Shown one piece after another: positions 43,962 through 53,159 of a stretch of DNA of 53,659 nucleotides. Position 1 is the first letter of the stretch, and each line of letters opens with the position of its first letter. The translations under genes were made by a program, and so were the position numbers. The notes under the pieces are model-generated. The model made no database searches, was not told where the DNA came from, and saw only the letters and a program-made list of their open reading frames with translations. The stretch comes from FEN-1073 sp050010135 (GTDB taxonomy: Bacteria; Chloroflexota; Anaerolineae; Anaerolineales; RBG-16-64-43), in NCBI GenBank assembly GCA_050010135.1, contig JBEKLP010000006.1, forward strand, positions 1 to 53,659, written 5' to 3'.

Positions 43962-44717
43962 TTGACTCACACCGGGTTTCTGCAGCACGAAGCAGCCGAT
44001 AGCGTAAATATTTTCCAGGTAATTCCACGATCCGGCGGAAGCTTGAAACCGCAGCGCTTCAGTCCGGGAACACGGGGACCATGAATTGGAATTTTTCTTT
44101 TGCCAATATTCCTCTTTACGGATGGAATATCCTTTCAGAAGCAGAGGCAACCGTTGATTTCCATAAACCCGGCACAACGACGCAAATACCCGGTCCAGCC
44201 CGACGGGGATCGTAAGCAACATTATTCCCCCCGGCTTTATCGCTTGGAGTAATTTTTTCATTGCCTCCAAGTCGCCGTCCGGGCGGGGATCTGTCACGCC
44301 GTACCGACCGGATAAGCCGACGTGCTCAACGGTCGAGCAGTTGATCACCAGCTGCAGGGATCTCCTGGGAAGATCCATGGTTAAAAGATCGGTCTGAAGA
44401 TAGCGAACCTTCGGATGGGAATAAAAACGGCTGGTGGGCTCCAGATCGATGCTTATCACCTTGAACCCTTGGAATGCCGCCTGGAGGGCGAGGTTGCTTT
44501 CTCCAGTTCCGAAATCCAATGCTTTGCCCGAACCGGATGGCAAGTGGGCGCTCACCCACGTCCATTCGATATCCCGGTCTCCTTCCAAATTGGACTCCCG
44601 GCGGTTGCCGGTTTCCGGTTTCGCCGCCCGTCGGAAAAGCGCGCGACGGACTTTTTGAAGCGGTGAATACAGAAATCCCGGAATGGGAACGGGGATCGCT
44701 ATTTTCAAAACGGGCAT
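43938..44717 (-). CDS. SAM-dependent methyltransferase, DUF268-like
   Basis: A 259-residue protein. It has a SAM-binding ALDFGTGESNLALQAAFQGFKVISIDLEP, then LQLVINCSTVEHVGLSGRYG and LKPGGIMLLTIPVGLD-like (IKPGGIMLLTIPVGLDRVF). The STVEHVGLSGRYG motif is characteristic of the DUF268 group of class I methyltransferases, often near glycan genes. GGAGG lies 6 bases before the ATG at 44717; the frame is open to 44786. The last eight residues (SQRTRKTPR region) are encoded inside the 43851-43961 repeat, so the C-terminus has been remodelled. Confidence 0.78.
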   Translation of the reverse strand: MPVLKIAIPVPIPGFLYSPLQKVRRALFRRAAKPETGNRRESNLEGDRDIEWTWVSAHLPSGSGKALDFGTGESNLALQAAFQGFKVISIDLEPTSRFYSHPKVRYLQTDLLTMDLPRRSLQLVINCSTVEHVGLSGRYGVTDPRPDGDLEAMKKLLQAIKPGGIMLLTIPVGLDRVFASLCRVYGNQRLPLLLKGYSIRKEEYWQKKNSNSWSPCSRTEALRFQASAGSWNYLENIYAIGCFVLQKPGVSQRTRKTPR

Positions 44718-44918
44718 GAACCGCCTCCGGTTACTGAAGGATGTTGGGAATGAAAAAAAGTCCCTACCGAATGGCGAATATACCATGATTGACCAAATTG
44801 ATCCGACCTCGGAATGAAATCACCTGTGAAATGATTGGTACGGATCCATAATGGGAATGGGAAATTGCATGGGTTTCTCTGTAAAAGTCCATACGAATGC
44901 GCTCGATATACCCACTGC

Positions 44919-44926
44919 GGTATAAT
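44919..44926 (+). promoter_or_regulatory. Extended -10 promoter for eno
   Basis: GGTATAAT with TATAAT at 44921-44926, 68 bases before the eno start. No good -35 is seen, as expected for an extended -10 type. Confidence 0.45.
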
Positions 44927-44993
44927 CCCGGTTCGGTATGGACCGGGGGATGGGCAGGTTGCGAAGCATTCTATATCTTTTCAGGAGAGTGTC

Positions 44994-46295
44994 ATGGATA
45001 CGACGATAGAACAGATTATTGCGCACGAGATCCTCGATTCGCGCGGGAACCCCACCGTGGAAGTGGAAGTAACCCTCGCCGACGGTTCCTGGGGGAGGGC
45101 GGCTGTACCTTCCGGCGCGTCCACCGGCACCCATGAAGCGCTGGAACTGCGCGACAAGGATCCACAACGCTATGGCGGCAAAGGCGTGCTCAAGGCGGTC
45201 GACAACGTCAACACCGAGATCGCCGAGGCACTTGCCTGTTGTGAAGCGACGGATCAACTCGCCGTCGATCGGGCGCTGCTGGAACTGGACGGCACTCCGA
45301 ATAAATCCCGCCTGGGAGCCAACGCAATTCTTGGCGTCAGTCTGGCGGTGGCGAAAGCCGCGGCGGCATCCCTGCACCAGCCGCTGTACCGGTACCTCGG
45401 CGGAGTGTTTGCGCACGTGCTGCCCGTGCCGATGATGAACATCCTCAACGGCGGCACGCACACCGGATGGCAATCCACCGACTTTCAGGAATTCATGGTC
45501 ATGCCGGTCGGGGCGCCGTCGTTCCGGGAAGGATTGCGTTGGTCGTCGGAGGTTTACCAATCCCTCAGGGGCGTTCTGCGGGAGAAGAATTACACCGCGC
45601 TGGTCGGCGACGAAGGCGGATTTGCCCCCGCGCTGAAATCGAATGTGGAAGCGGTCGAAGTGATCCTGACCGCCATCGAGAAGGCGGGGTACGAGCCCGG
45701 CGATCAGATGGCCATCGCGCTCGATCCGGCCGCGTCGGAGCTCTTCGACGACAAGACCCGCACTTATAATCTGCGCCGTGAGGGCAAGAAACTCACCGGC
45801 GAGGAATTGGTCGCCTTCTGGCTGGAGTGGGTCGCCAAGTATCCGATCATCAGCCTCGAGGACGGCCTGGCGGAGGACGACTGGGATTCCTGGAAACTGC
45901 TCACTGCAAAGGCGGGCGGCACCCTCCAAATCGTGGGCGACGATCTGCTGGTGACCAATCCGGAGCGCGTGCGCAAAGCCATCGCCGAGAAGGCGGCCAA
46001 TGCGCTGTTGGTCAAGCTCAACCAGATCGGTTCGCTATCCGAGACGATGGAGGCGGTGGAAATCTGCCACCGCGCCGGATGGCGCGCCGTCACCTCGCAC
46101 CGCTCGGGGGAAACCGAGGATACGACCATCGCGGATTTGAGCGTGGCGATGAACATGGGCCAGATTAAAACCGGTGCGCCGGCCCGCAGCGACCGCGTGG
46201 CGAAATACAACCAACTGCTGCGAATCGAAAACGAGTTGGGCGAGGATGCCCGTTACGCCGGAAAGTCCGCTTTGAAAAACGGGGGTTTGGGATAG
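44994..46295 (+). CDS. eno: Enolase
   Basis: Enolase turns 2-phosphoglycerate into phosphoenolpyruvate. The 433-residue protein has IAHEILDSRGNPTVEVEV, the mobile loop PSGASTGTHEALELRD, metal and catalytic segments GDEGGFAP and SLEDGLAEDDWDSW, LVKLNQIGSLSETM with the catalytic Lys, and SHRSGETEDTTIADL. AGGAGAG precedes the ATG at 44994; the longer frame to 44835 covers the promoter. It completes the lower glycolytic set in this window. Confidence 0.97.
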   Translation: MDTTIEQIIAHEILDSRGNPTVEVEVTLADGSWGRAAVPSGASTGTHEALELRDKDPQRYGGKGVLKAVDNVNTEIAEALACCEATDQLAVDRALLELDGTPNKSRLGANAILGVSLAVAKAAAASLHQPLYRYLGGVFAHVLPVPMMNILNGGTHTGWQSTDFQEFMVMPVGAPSFREGLRWSSEVYQSLRGVLREKNYTALVGDEGGFAPALKSNVEAVEVILTAIEKAGYEPGDQMAIALDPAASELFDDKTRTYNLRREGKKLTGEELVAFWLEWVAKYPIISLEDGLAEDDWDSWKLLTAKAGGTLQIVGDDLLVTNPERVRKAIAEKAANALLVKLNQIGSLSETMEAVEICHRAGWRAVTSHRSGETEDTTIADLSVAMNMGQIKTGAPARSDRVAKYNQLLRIENELGEDARYAGKSALKNGGLG

Positions 46296-46315
46296 CTCGC
46301 GCGGTAGGTTGCCGG

Positions 46316-46789
46316 TCAGCCCGCTTCGCCGGAAGTTGTCTCGGCTTCCTTGCCGGCCACCGCCCTGCCGCAGTACGGGCAAACGTTCCAGGAAAGGTCC
46401 AGCATCCTGCCGCAATCGGCGCAGGATTTGCGCAGCAGGGTCGAGCAGGTCGGACAAATGCGCCAGTCATGTTCCACCTGGCGGGCGCAGCCCGGACAAT
46501 TCAACCGGCCGGCCAGCGAGGCCAGCATCGCCTCTTCCTCCAAGCTGGATTGGTATGCTTCTTCCATTGTCCGCTGCGGACGCAGGAGAAGGTAAAGAAG
46601 CAATCCTGGAATGGTGAGCAGGGCGACGATGATGATGGCGAGGATTTGCGCCAGACGTTCGTCCGAGCGGGATCGGATGTCTTTAGCCGTCCAGAGGATC
46701 ATGCTGAGCCAAAGTGCTGCCAGAAAGGCTCCAGCCAAGGCAGTAAGGAGATAGGCGTAGGGGCCGGGTAAAATGCTCTCTGAGGTCAT
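46316..46789 (-). CDS. Membrane protein with C-terminal double zinc ribbon
   Basis: A 157-residue protein with two membrane spans (about 10-33 and 45-68), a short acidic stretch, and two zinc ribbons built from CPGC...CPTC and CADC...CPYC (about residues 97-141). Layout is that of DZANK/zinc-ribbon membrane proteins with no known role. It is convergent with eno and 20 bases from it. A TATAAT (46819-46824, minus strand, extended -10 GGTATAAT) lies 30 bases upstream of the ATG. Confidence 0.75.
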   Translation of the reverse strand: MTSESILPGPYAYLLTALAGAFLAALWLSMILWTAKDIRSRSDERLAQILAIIIVALLTIPGLLLYLLLRPQRTMEEAYQSSLEEEAMLASLAGRLNCPGCARQVEHDWRICPTCSTLLRKSCADCGRMLDLSWNVCPYCGRAVAGKEAETTSGEAG

Positions 46790-46818
46790 GCCGTCGCTCC
46801 GGAAGAATGGGTGAAACC

Positions 46819-46826
46819 ATTATACC
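46819..46826 (-). promoter_or_regulatory. Extended -10 element for the zinc-ribbon protein gene
   Basis: GGTATAAT on the minus strand, no convincing -35. Confidence 0.4.
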
Positions 46827-46934
46827 CTCGGACGGAATCCGGTTGTTGTTGAGGAAGCAACTGTCACATACCATAACAGGATCGCACCCGGTCTTCGGAA
46901 AACCGGCGCCCGCTCGAAAAATGGAAGACAGGAA

Positions 46935-47561
46935 ATGAATACCTTTTTGGTTTCCGGATGGAATAAAGGCGTCGGCCGCTTGGCCTGCGCGGCGTATGCC
47001 ATTTTGGCAATTTGTCTTCTTGTTCCGGCAACGGCGCGGGCTCAGGGACCGCAACCCACCGCCGAGCTCGAACCGCCCTTCGTCGAATGCTGCAAGAACA
47101 GCACCAATTTCGCCAACCTGCGCGGGGGACCAAGCGCTGTGTATTACCCCATCATTGGAATCCTGACCTTCGGGGAAAAATGCAAAGCCCTCGGGCAATC
47201 CAAAGCGGGCGAGTGGATTCAAATCGCCTATGCATCGGCGCCGGGGGGCGTGGCGTGGGTCAACGCGGAGAACGTGATCATCCATTACGGGGCGGGGAAT
47301 TTGACCGTTGTGCAGCCTCCGGCAACCCAGGTTCCGAAGAACCAGCCGACGATCGATCCAACCATGGCCGCCGAATTCTCCGCCGTGCTTCCCACCCGTT
47401 TGCCGACCTTTACACCCGCTACGCCGATTGCCACGGTCGGGCTCCCGGCCTTTGGCGGAACCTCTTCGGGCGGCGGGTTGCCGGCCGCAATGATCATCCT
47501 GGCGCTCCTCACCATAGGCACCTTCGGCACCATCTTTTCCGCGATCGTCGGACGGCGGTAA
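46935..47561 (+). CDS. Exported SH3-like domain protein with C-terminal membrane anchor
   Basis: A 208-residue protein. A signal peptide (hydrophobic core AAYAILAICLLVPAT, cleavage near ARA-Q) leads to an SH3b-like domain at about 50-120: TNFANLRGGPSAVYYPIIGILTFGEKCKALGQSKAGEWIQIAY, then GVAWVNAENVI. A Pro/Thr-rich stalk follows, and a C-terminal membrane span (AAMIILALLTIGTFGTIFSAIV) ending in GRR. Bacterial SH3 domains usually bind cell-wall peptides or glycans. The M20 peptidase gene starts 8 bases later. Confidence 0.82.
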   Translation: MNTFLVSGWNKGVGRLACAAYAILAICLLVPATARAQGPQPTAELEPPFVECCKNSTNFANLRGGPSAVYYPIIGILTFGEKCKALGQSKAGEWIQIAYASAPGGVAWVNAENVIIHYGAGNLTVVQPPATQVPKNQPTIDPTMAAEFSAVLPTRLPTFTPATPIATVGLPAFGGTSSGGGLPAAMIILALLTIGTFGTIFSAIVGRR

Positions 47562-47569
47562 ACCTTCCC

Positions 47570-48937
47570 ATGTCGATGGATCAAGCGCTCATATACGCCC
47601 GGGCCAACCGGGAACGCTTTATCAACGACCTGATGGAGTTCATCAGGATCCCCAGCGTCTCCACGCAAACGCAACACGCCCCGGACATCCACCGGGCGGC
47701 GGACTGGCTCCTCTCCCGGCTGAAGCGGCTCGGATTTCAAACCCGGATCCTGCCCACCGGGGGATCTCCGGCGGTTTACGGCCAGCGCCTGAGCTCGGAC
47801 TCTTCCGCGCCGGTGCTTCTCCTATACGGGCATTATGACGTGCAACCGGCTGAACCGCTCGAGGAATGGTCCACCCCGCCGTTTGATCCGGAAGTTCGCG
47901 GAGAAAATCTTTTCGGGCGCGGCGCATCGGACATGAAAGGCCCGCTGATGGCGTATCTGGCGGCGTTGGAATCCACGATCGCGGCCGGTCCCTTGCCGGT
48001 AAGCATAAAAATCCTCATCGAGGGTGAAGAGGAAGTCGGTTCGCCCCACCTTGAGGCGCTGATGGCGCGCGAGAAGGAACTCCTGCGCTGCGATGCCGTG
48101 CTCAACGGCGACACACTTCTCCTGCAGCCGGATCTGCCCACCATCGTCTATGGTTTGCGCGGGCTGGCGTATTACGAACTGCGCGTGGAAACCGCCGCCC
48201 ATGATCTGCATTCCGGGTTGTTCGGGGGCGCCTCTCCCAACGCCGGCCAGATCCTGTGCGAACTGATCGCCGGGATGCACGATTCCCAGGGGCGGGTGAT
48301 GCTGCCTCATTTCTACGACGACGTGCAGCCCCTGGCGGAGGAAGAGCGCCGGGAATTGGCGCGCATCCCGTTCGATCCGAAAGAATTTCTCTCCCAATCC
48401 ACCGGATTGGGAATTATCGGTGAAGAGGGATACACGGTCACCGAACGGGTGGGAGCAAGGCCGACGCTGGAAGTGAACGGGCTGCTTTCCGGTTTCACCG
48501 AAACGGGATCGAAAACCGTTCTGCCGGCCCGCGCCATGGCCAAAATTTCCATGCGCCTGGTGCCGAATCAAAAAGCGGACCGCGTCAAGGCGCAACTGGT
48601 GAATTATCTGCAGCAGACGGCGCCGCCTTGGCTCAAATGGGAAGTAATCGACCTTACCGGAGGGCCGGCGGCGATCGTCCGCCGCGATACGCCGACGATG
48701 CGCGCGGCCGTCCGCGCGTTGGAAGGCGCCTTTGGCGCCAAGCCGATTTTTGCCCGCGAGGGCGGAAGCGTCCCGGTGGTTTCGCTGATCCAAAATCTCC
48801 TGGGAACGGAATCGATCATGATGGGCATCAGCCTGCCGGATGACAACCTGCACGCGCCGAACGAAAAACTTCATCTGCCGTCGCTGGCGCGCGGGACCGA
48901 AGCCTATATCCGGTTCTTCTATGAACTCACCCGCTGA
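47570..48937 (+). CDS. M20-family metallopeptidase (dipeptidase)
   Basis: A 455-residue zinc peptidase. The metal-ligand motifs are YGHYDVQPAEPLEEW, GRGASDMKGPLMAYL, IEGEEEVGSP, NGDTLLL and, near the C-terminus, GISLPDDNLHAPNE. The dimerisation domain is present (AHDLHSGLFGGASPNA). The group includes carnosinase-like dipeptidases. ATG at 47570 is used; a long upstream frame is only the antisense of other frames over the SH3 gene. The next gene overlaps by 17 bases. Confidence 0.93.
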   Translation: MSMDQALIYARANRERFINDLMEFIRIPSVSTQTQHAPDIHRAADWLLSRLKRLGFQTRILPTGGSPAVYGQRLSSDSSAPVLLLYGHYDVQPAEPLEEWSTPPFDPEVRGENLFGRGASDMKGPLMAYLAALESTIAAGPLPVSIKILIEGEEEVGSPHLEALMAREKELLRCDAVLNGDTLLLQPDLPTIVYGLRGLAYYELRVETAAHDLHSGLFGGASPNAGQILCELIAGMHDSQGRVMLPHFYDDVQPLAEEERRELARIPFDPKEFLSQSTGLGIIGEEGYTVTERVGARPTLEVNGLLSGFTETGSKTVLPARAMAKISMRLVPNQKADRVKAQLVNYLQQTAPPWLKWEVIDLTGGPAAIVRRDTPTMRAAVRALEGAFGAKPIFAREGGSVPVVSLIQNLLGTESIMMGISLPDDNLHAPNEKLHLPSLARGTEAYIRFFYELTR

Positions 48938-49811
48938 GCCTTCCCGGATTGTCCATTCGTACGGCGGCCAGGCCGTTCTGGAAGGCGTGATGATGCGCGG
49001 CCGGAAAACGATGGCCGTCTCGGTCCGCCGGCCCGACGGGACGATCCAGACGGAAGTGCGGCCGCTGGCGGGAATCTACCAAAGCGCAATCGCACGGATC
49101 CCTGTGTTGCGCGGGGTGCTCCTGCTGTGGGATACGCTCGGCCTCGGCTGGGAGAGCCTCTCGTTCTCCGCGGAGGCCCAGGGGGAAAAACCGGTCGGCC
49201 GCAGCGAATGGGCGGCGATGATTGGCTTCTCGCTGTTGATCCTGGTCGGCGTATTCTTTCTCCTTCCCGCGGCGATTGGCCAAGGGATGCAAAGTTATCT
49301 TGGCGTATCGGCGGCAGTCGGGAATATCACCGAGGGATTGATCCGCCTCCTGCTGCTGATACTCTACCTCGTGCTGATCGGACGGATGCCGGAAATCGCC
49401 CGCGTGTTTGCGTATCACGGCGCCGAGCATAAAACCGTCAACGCCTACGAAGCCGGCGCCGAGCTCACCCCCGAATCCGTCGTAGCCTTTCCGAAAGAAC
49501 ATCCCCGCTGCGGAACATCCTTTCTGATCGTGATCGCGGCGCTGGCCATCCTCCTGTTTGGTTTGGTCGGACCGCTGCCTTTTTGGGAACGGCTCCTCAG
49601 CCGTGTCTTGGGAATTCCGTTGCTGGTCGCCTTCGGATATGAATACCTGCGCCTGACGGCTCTTCTGGGCGACCGCCTTCTGGGAAGAATCCTCGCCGCG
49701 CCCGGCGTGTGGACACAACAATTGACCACCCGTAACCCGGATCGCTCGATGCTGGAAGTGGCGATCACCGCCTTCGAGGCGATGCGGGCGGTGGAGGAAG
49801 CCGCCCCCTGA
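48921..49811 (+). CDS. DUF1385 membrane protein
   Basis: A 296-residue membrane protein of the DUF1385 family. Markers are YGGQAVLEGVMMRG at the N-terminus, FAYHGAEHKTVNAYEAG and HPRCGTSFL in the middle, and TRNPDRSMLEVAITAFEAM at the end. About four membrane spans are seen. The family has conserved His/Cys residues that look catalytic, but no established activity. It overlaps the M20 gene by 17 bases, which suggests coupling. Confidence 0.9.
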   Translation: MNSPAEPSRIVHSYGGQAVLEGVMMRGRKTMAVSVRRPDGTIQTEVRPLAGIYQSAIARIPVLRGVLLLWDTLGLGWESLSFSAEAQGEKPVGRSEWAAMIGFSLLILVGVFFLLPAAIGQGMQSYLGVSAAVGNITEGLIRLLLLILYLVLIGRMPEIARVFAYHGAEHKTVNAYEAGAELTPESVVAFPKEHPRCGTSFLIVIAALAILLFGLVGPLPFWERLLSRVLGIPLLVAFGYEYLRLTALLGDRLLGRILAAPGVWTQQLTTRNPDRSMLEVAITAFEAMRAVEEAAP

Positions 49812-49862
49812 AACATCCTCTCCACCAACGCGTATGAAGAAAATCCTCAAGGGATATTGCTC

Positions 49863-51053
49863 ATGCGTTTTGCCAATCGAGTGGAAAGTCTAAAGCCGTA
49901 TCCGTTTGCGCGGCAGGCGGAGACTCTCGCCAAACTTAAGGCCCGCGGGGTGGACGTCATCCGGATGGATATCGGATCGCCCGACCGGCCGCCGGCTGCG
50001 CACATCCTGGCGGCGCTGGAAAAAGCGGCGCGCGACCCGGACAACCACGGGTATCCGGTATTCGGTTACGGAACGCCGTCGTTGCTTGCGGCGGAGGCTG
50101 CGTATTACCAATCGCGTTTTCAAGTGGAACTGGATCCGCAGCGCGAGACCACCGCGCTGCTCGGATCCAAAGAAGGGATCTTTCATCTTACCCAGGCTTG
50201 TCTGAATCCGGGGGACGTGGCCCTGATTCCCAACCCGGCGTATCCGGCCTACCGCGTGGCGGCGGAATGGGCGGGCGCCGATGTGTGGCCGCTGCCGCTC
50301 CGCAAGGAAAATAATTTTTTGCCGGATTGGAACCTTGTGCCGCCGGAGATACTGCATCGCGCGCGCATGTTGTGGATCAATTATCCGAACAACCCCACCG
50401 GCGCTGTGGCGGGAAGGAAATTCTATGAAGAAGCTGTTTCCTTCGGGGTGCGGAATGGAATCCTGGTTTGCAGTGACGCCGCATATTGCGACGTTGCCTT
50501 CGACGGGTACATTCCATCGAGCGTTCTTGAGGTGGAAGGGGCGAAATCCACGGCGATCGAATTCACGTCTGTGTCCAAAACCTATAACATGGCCGGTTGG
50601 CGGTTGGGGTTTTTATCGGGGAGCGCGGAGGTCATAGCCGCTGTGCGGAAAGTGAAGAGCAACATCGATTCCGGAATTTTCGCAGGCATCACCGCGGCGG
50701 GGGAGGCGGCGCTCCGTGGAGATCAATCCTGGATCGTGGAACGCAACGCGCTTTACGCCCGGCGGCGGGATCTCGTGTTGGATGGACTGACTGCCCTAGG
50801 CATCATCGCGCAACCTCCCCAGGCGTCGCTGTATGTGTGGGCGCCGATCCCGGAGGGACGGACAGCGGAAGCGTATGCTACCGAGATTTTGGAATCCACG
50901 GGTGTGTGTTTTTCGCCGGGGACGTTCTTTGGGGAGGGCGGGGAAGGATATCTGCGGATTTCGCTTGGCGCGCCGACGGCGCGGGTGGAAGAGGCCATGC
51001 GGCGGTTGAGACAATGGCACCTTATTCCGCCGGTTTTTCCCCAGCCTGCATGA
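49863..51053 (+). CDS. Class I/II PLP-dependent aminotransferase (LL-diaminopimelate aminotransferase-like)
   Basis: A 396-residue fold type I aminotransferase. The layout follows the LL-DAP/aspartate branch: IRMDIGSPDRPP, GSKEGIFHLTQ, NPAYPAY, INYPNNPTGAVA, SDAAYCDVAF and the PLP-lysine segment SVSKTYNMAGWRLGFL (Lys near 240). RISLGAP near the end binds the substrate carboxylate. LL-DAP transamination for lysine and wall precursors is a good guess. The 3' end overlaps the convergent AAA+ ATPase gene by 32 bases. Confidence 0.88.
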   Translation: MRFANRVESLKPYPFARQAETLAKLKARGVDVIRMDIGSPDRPPAAHILAALEKAARDPDNHGYPVFGYGTPSLLAAEAAYYQSRFQVELDPQRETTALLGSKEGIFHLTQACLNPGDVALIPNPAYPAYRVAAEWAGADVWPLPLRKENNFLPDWNLVPPEILHRARMLWINYPNNPTGAVAGRKFYEEAVSFGVRNGILVCSDAAYCDVAFDGYIPSSVLEVEGAKSTAIEFTSVSKTYNMAGWRLGFLSGSAEVIAAVRKVKSNIDSGIFAGITAAGEAALRGDQSWIVERNALYARRRDLVLDGLTALGIIAQPPQASLYVWAPIPEGRTAEAYATEILESTGVCFSPGTFFGEGGEGYLRISLGAPTARVEEAMRRLRQWHLIPPVFPQPA

Positions 51054-52173
51054 AAGTCTCCAGAATCGCCTTGTCCTCCTGATCCTGATCGGAAGCGTAG
51101 CGATCCATGAACGTGGAACGCCGCATGCGCAGCGCGGGAACGGCGATGGCGTCGAGGTCGGAGGGATCGGCCCGGTCGCGCCCGTCGGCCGCGGCGTATG
51201 CGCGGGCGGATTCGAACAGCACACTCGTCCCGCGCAGGGAAGTAACCCCCAACTTTTGGATCGCCTCCAGCCCCAAGCGAGTGGTTTCCGGCGTGAGCTG
51301 CACCCCCGGCAGCCGCTTCCGCGCAACAAGAATTTGCTCCCGGATCGATTCGGTCGTCTCCCGGTAATATTCGATGAACCCGCGCGGATTGAGCTCGAAG
51401 GCGTGCGAGCGCTGGTAGGCTTCCCAGCGTTCGGAGGATTTATTCAATCCGCGCACCAAAGCCCGCAACCCGAACCGGTCGGCGATTTGCGGGCGGAGCA
51501 TTCCTTCTTCGGGATTCATCGAACCCACCAAAACGAAACGCGAGCGGTAGGTGGCCGAAATCGGGCCGCGGCGGACGGTATATACGCCCTGGGCGGCTGC
51601 GTCGAGGATGGCATCGGCCACGTCGCGCACGAGCAGATTGACCTCGTCCACGTAAAGCAGGTTGCGGTCGGCATGGGAGAGAATCCCCGGCTTGACCAGC
51701 ATCCGCTGATGGGCGGCGGCCCGTTCGTCGATGCCGCCAATGACGTCCGGAAGTTCTGAATGCAGGGGGAGCTCGATCAGACGAGCACGGTCGGTAAAGG
51801 TCAGCGGTTCGCCGAGTCCGAGCTTTTTGGCGCAATCCGGGCAGATGGATTCGATCCCGCCGCTCTCAACATCCTCAGGTATACAGCCATATGCGCATAG
51901 ACTCCGTTCAACATCGGGTAAGAGCGGTGAAAGGCTACGAACTGCGGTTGTTTTTCCAGTACCCCGCGGGCCCAATAACAGCACGCCGCCAATCGCCGGA
52001 TTGATGACCGCCAGCAACAAAGACAGCTTCATCTCCCATTCACCGACCATCGCGATATACGGGAACGGCAGGGATTCCGCCAACCCGCGGTCGCCCGGTT
52101 CGACCACCGCCAGGAATCTTCTCGAGGAGGCGACTTCGAGCAAATGCGTGAGGCTGCGAATGGCTTCAGCCAT
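51022..52173 (-). CDS. Magnesium-chelatase-subunit-I-like AAA+ ATPase
   Basis: A 383-residue protein of the BchI/ChlI group: Walker A GPRGTGKTT, the ChlI-type cysteine loop with CPDCAKKLG, the signature LPLHSELPDVIGGIDERA, Walker B LLYVDEVNLL and sensor segment LVGSMNPEEGMLRPQIADRFGL. BchI subunits drive magnesium insertion into protoporphyrin, but relatives without D and H subunits act as MoxR-like chaperones. No chelatase D/H gene is visible here, so the chaperone-type role is as likely. Start 52173. Confidence 0.88.
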   Translation of the reverse strand: MAEAIRSLTHLLEVASSRRFLAVVEPGDRGLAESLPFPYIAMVGEWEMKLSLLLAVINPAIGGVLLLGPRGTGKTTAVRSLSPLLPDVERSLCAYGCIPEDVESGGIESICPDCAKKLGLGEPLTFTDRARLIELPLHSELPDVIGGIDERAAAHQRMLVKPGILSHADRNLLYVDEVNLLVRDVADAILDAAAQGVYTVRRGPISATYRSRFVLVGSMNPEEGMLRPQIADRFGLRALVRGLNKSSERWEAYQRSHAFELNPRGFIEYYRETTESIREQILVARKRLPGVQLTPETTRLGLEAIQKLGVTSLRGTSVLFESARAYAAADGRDRADPSDLDAIAVPALRMRRSTFMDRYASDQDQEDKAILETFMQAGEKPAE

Positions 52174-52185
52174 GGGGCCTATGGG

Positions 52186-52569
52186 TTATTCGGCGTCGGG
52201 CTTGAATTCGCCGGAGTCCATTGTGTGGAGCAAACCCGGCATATCTTCTAGAACATCAAACTGATCATATGACAATTCCGTCATCTGGGGGGGAAGCGGA
52301 ATGGCTGCCGGAATCCTGGGTTTGGGAGGCGGGGCCGGGATTTTCCGTTTTGGGGGCACGATCTCCAGGCTTTTTTTACGCAGGATCCGCTGGTCGGGAG
52401 AGATCATCCCAATGTAGGATCCATCAAGGTTGAAAATTTCCTTCTGGGGCGTCACCCAACCGATCCATTCGCCGGACGTATTGAATAGATAGGGGTAGAT
52501 CAGGAAGGCTCCCCAATCTCCCCGGGAGGTGAAAATCATCATCGGCGCGGGAACGGTTCTTCCACTCAT
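52186..52569 (-). CDS. Hypothetical protein with short beta repeats
   Basis: A 127-residue protein. Its first half holds repeated aromatic-glycine strands (YPYLFNTSGEWIGWVT, KEIFNLDGSYIGMISPDQR), the second half is Pro/Lys-rich (PPKRKIPAPPPKPRIPAAIPLPP) and the tail is acidic. The gene lies 12 bases before the ATPase gene on the same strand. No signal peptide or membrane span is seen. Not recognised beyond this description. Confidence 0.7.
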   Translation of the reverse strand: MSGRTVPAPMMIFTSRGDWGAFLIYPYLFNTSGEWIGWVTPQKEIFNLDGSYIGMISPDQRILRKKSLEIVPPKRKIPAPPPKPRIPAAIPLPPQMTELSYDQFDVLEDMPGLLHTMDSGEFKPDAE

Positions 52570-52574
52570 GGCCT

Positions 52575-53147
52575 TTACGAAATATCATTATACGTCCAGA
52601 ACCGGTTTACGACAAAATTCCAGATCAGCACCACAACGACCGCGCATCCGAGGGCGAGGTTCCGCGGAAGCTGCTCGCCCAAAACAGGAAGCACCGCGCC
52701 GCTCCGGGATAAGGCGCGCGACCAAACCGGGATCAGAAAGGCGAACAGCGGAGTGCGGATTCCCAAACCGACCGCGTTCACCGCGGTGAATTGGGTCGCC
52801 TGGCGCCAGATCGGCTTGGAACGCGAGTCAGGGTAAGTCCAATACCGGTTGAACAGAAAATTGCTGCACACCGCGGCGACGAATGAACAGACGGAGGACG
52901 GCACCGGCCAGAAATGTAAGCCCGCCGTGAGCAGGTTGAACGTGCCGAAATCCACCACGGCCCCGATCGTTCCCACTACCAGGAATTTTGCGAAGCGGGA
53001 TCCTTCCCGATTCCAATTCACTCCGCTGTCGCTATTTGTGGATGAATCCGGAAGACGCGTTTTTTCCTTCAACGTGTGGTTGTTCAATTTATCACTCAGG
53101 CGGAAAAAAGGTATGGGCCATGGTGTGCCGCGCTCGAGATCGGACAA
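52575..53147 (-). CDS. GtrA-like membrane protein
   Basis: A 190-residue protein with four membrane spans from about residue 52 on, of the GtrA/DPMS group (FAKFLVVGTIGAVVDFGTFNLLT, then FLFNRYWTYPD and the C-terminal FVVNRFWTYND). These proteins help move lipid-linked sugars across the membrane. The assigned start is a TTG and the first 50 residues are not conserved, so a later start is possible. It sits next to a sugar-nucleotide epimerase. Confidence 0.83.
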   Translation of the reverse strand: MSDLERGTPWPIPFFRLSDKLNNHTLKEKTRLPDSSTNSDSGVNWNREGSRFAKFLVVGTIGAVVDFGTFNLLTAGLHFWPVPSSVCSFVAAVCSNFLFNRYWTYPDSRSKPIWRQATQFTAVNAVGLGIRTPLFAFLIPVWSRALSRSGAVLPVLGEQLPRNLALGCAVVVVLIWNFVVNRFWTYNDIS

Positions 53148-53159
53148 CGAAGGCGTGGT

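Noticed and set aside
51022..52173. Evidence for (bacterio)chlorophyll synthesis
   Set aside because: The BchI-like ATPase is alone; no chelatase D or H subunit or other pigment gene is seen, and such ATPases occur in non-photosynthetic bacteria.
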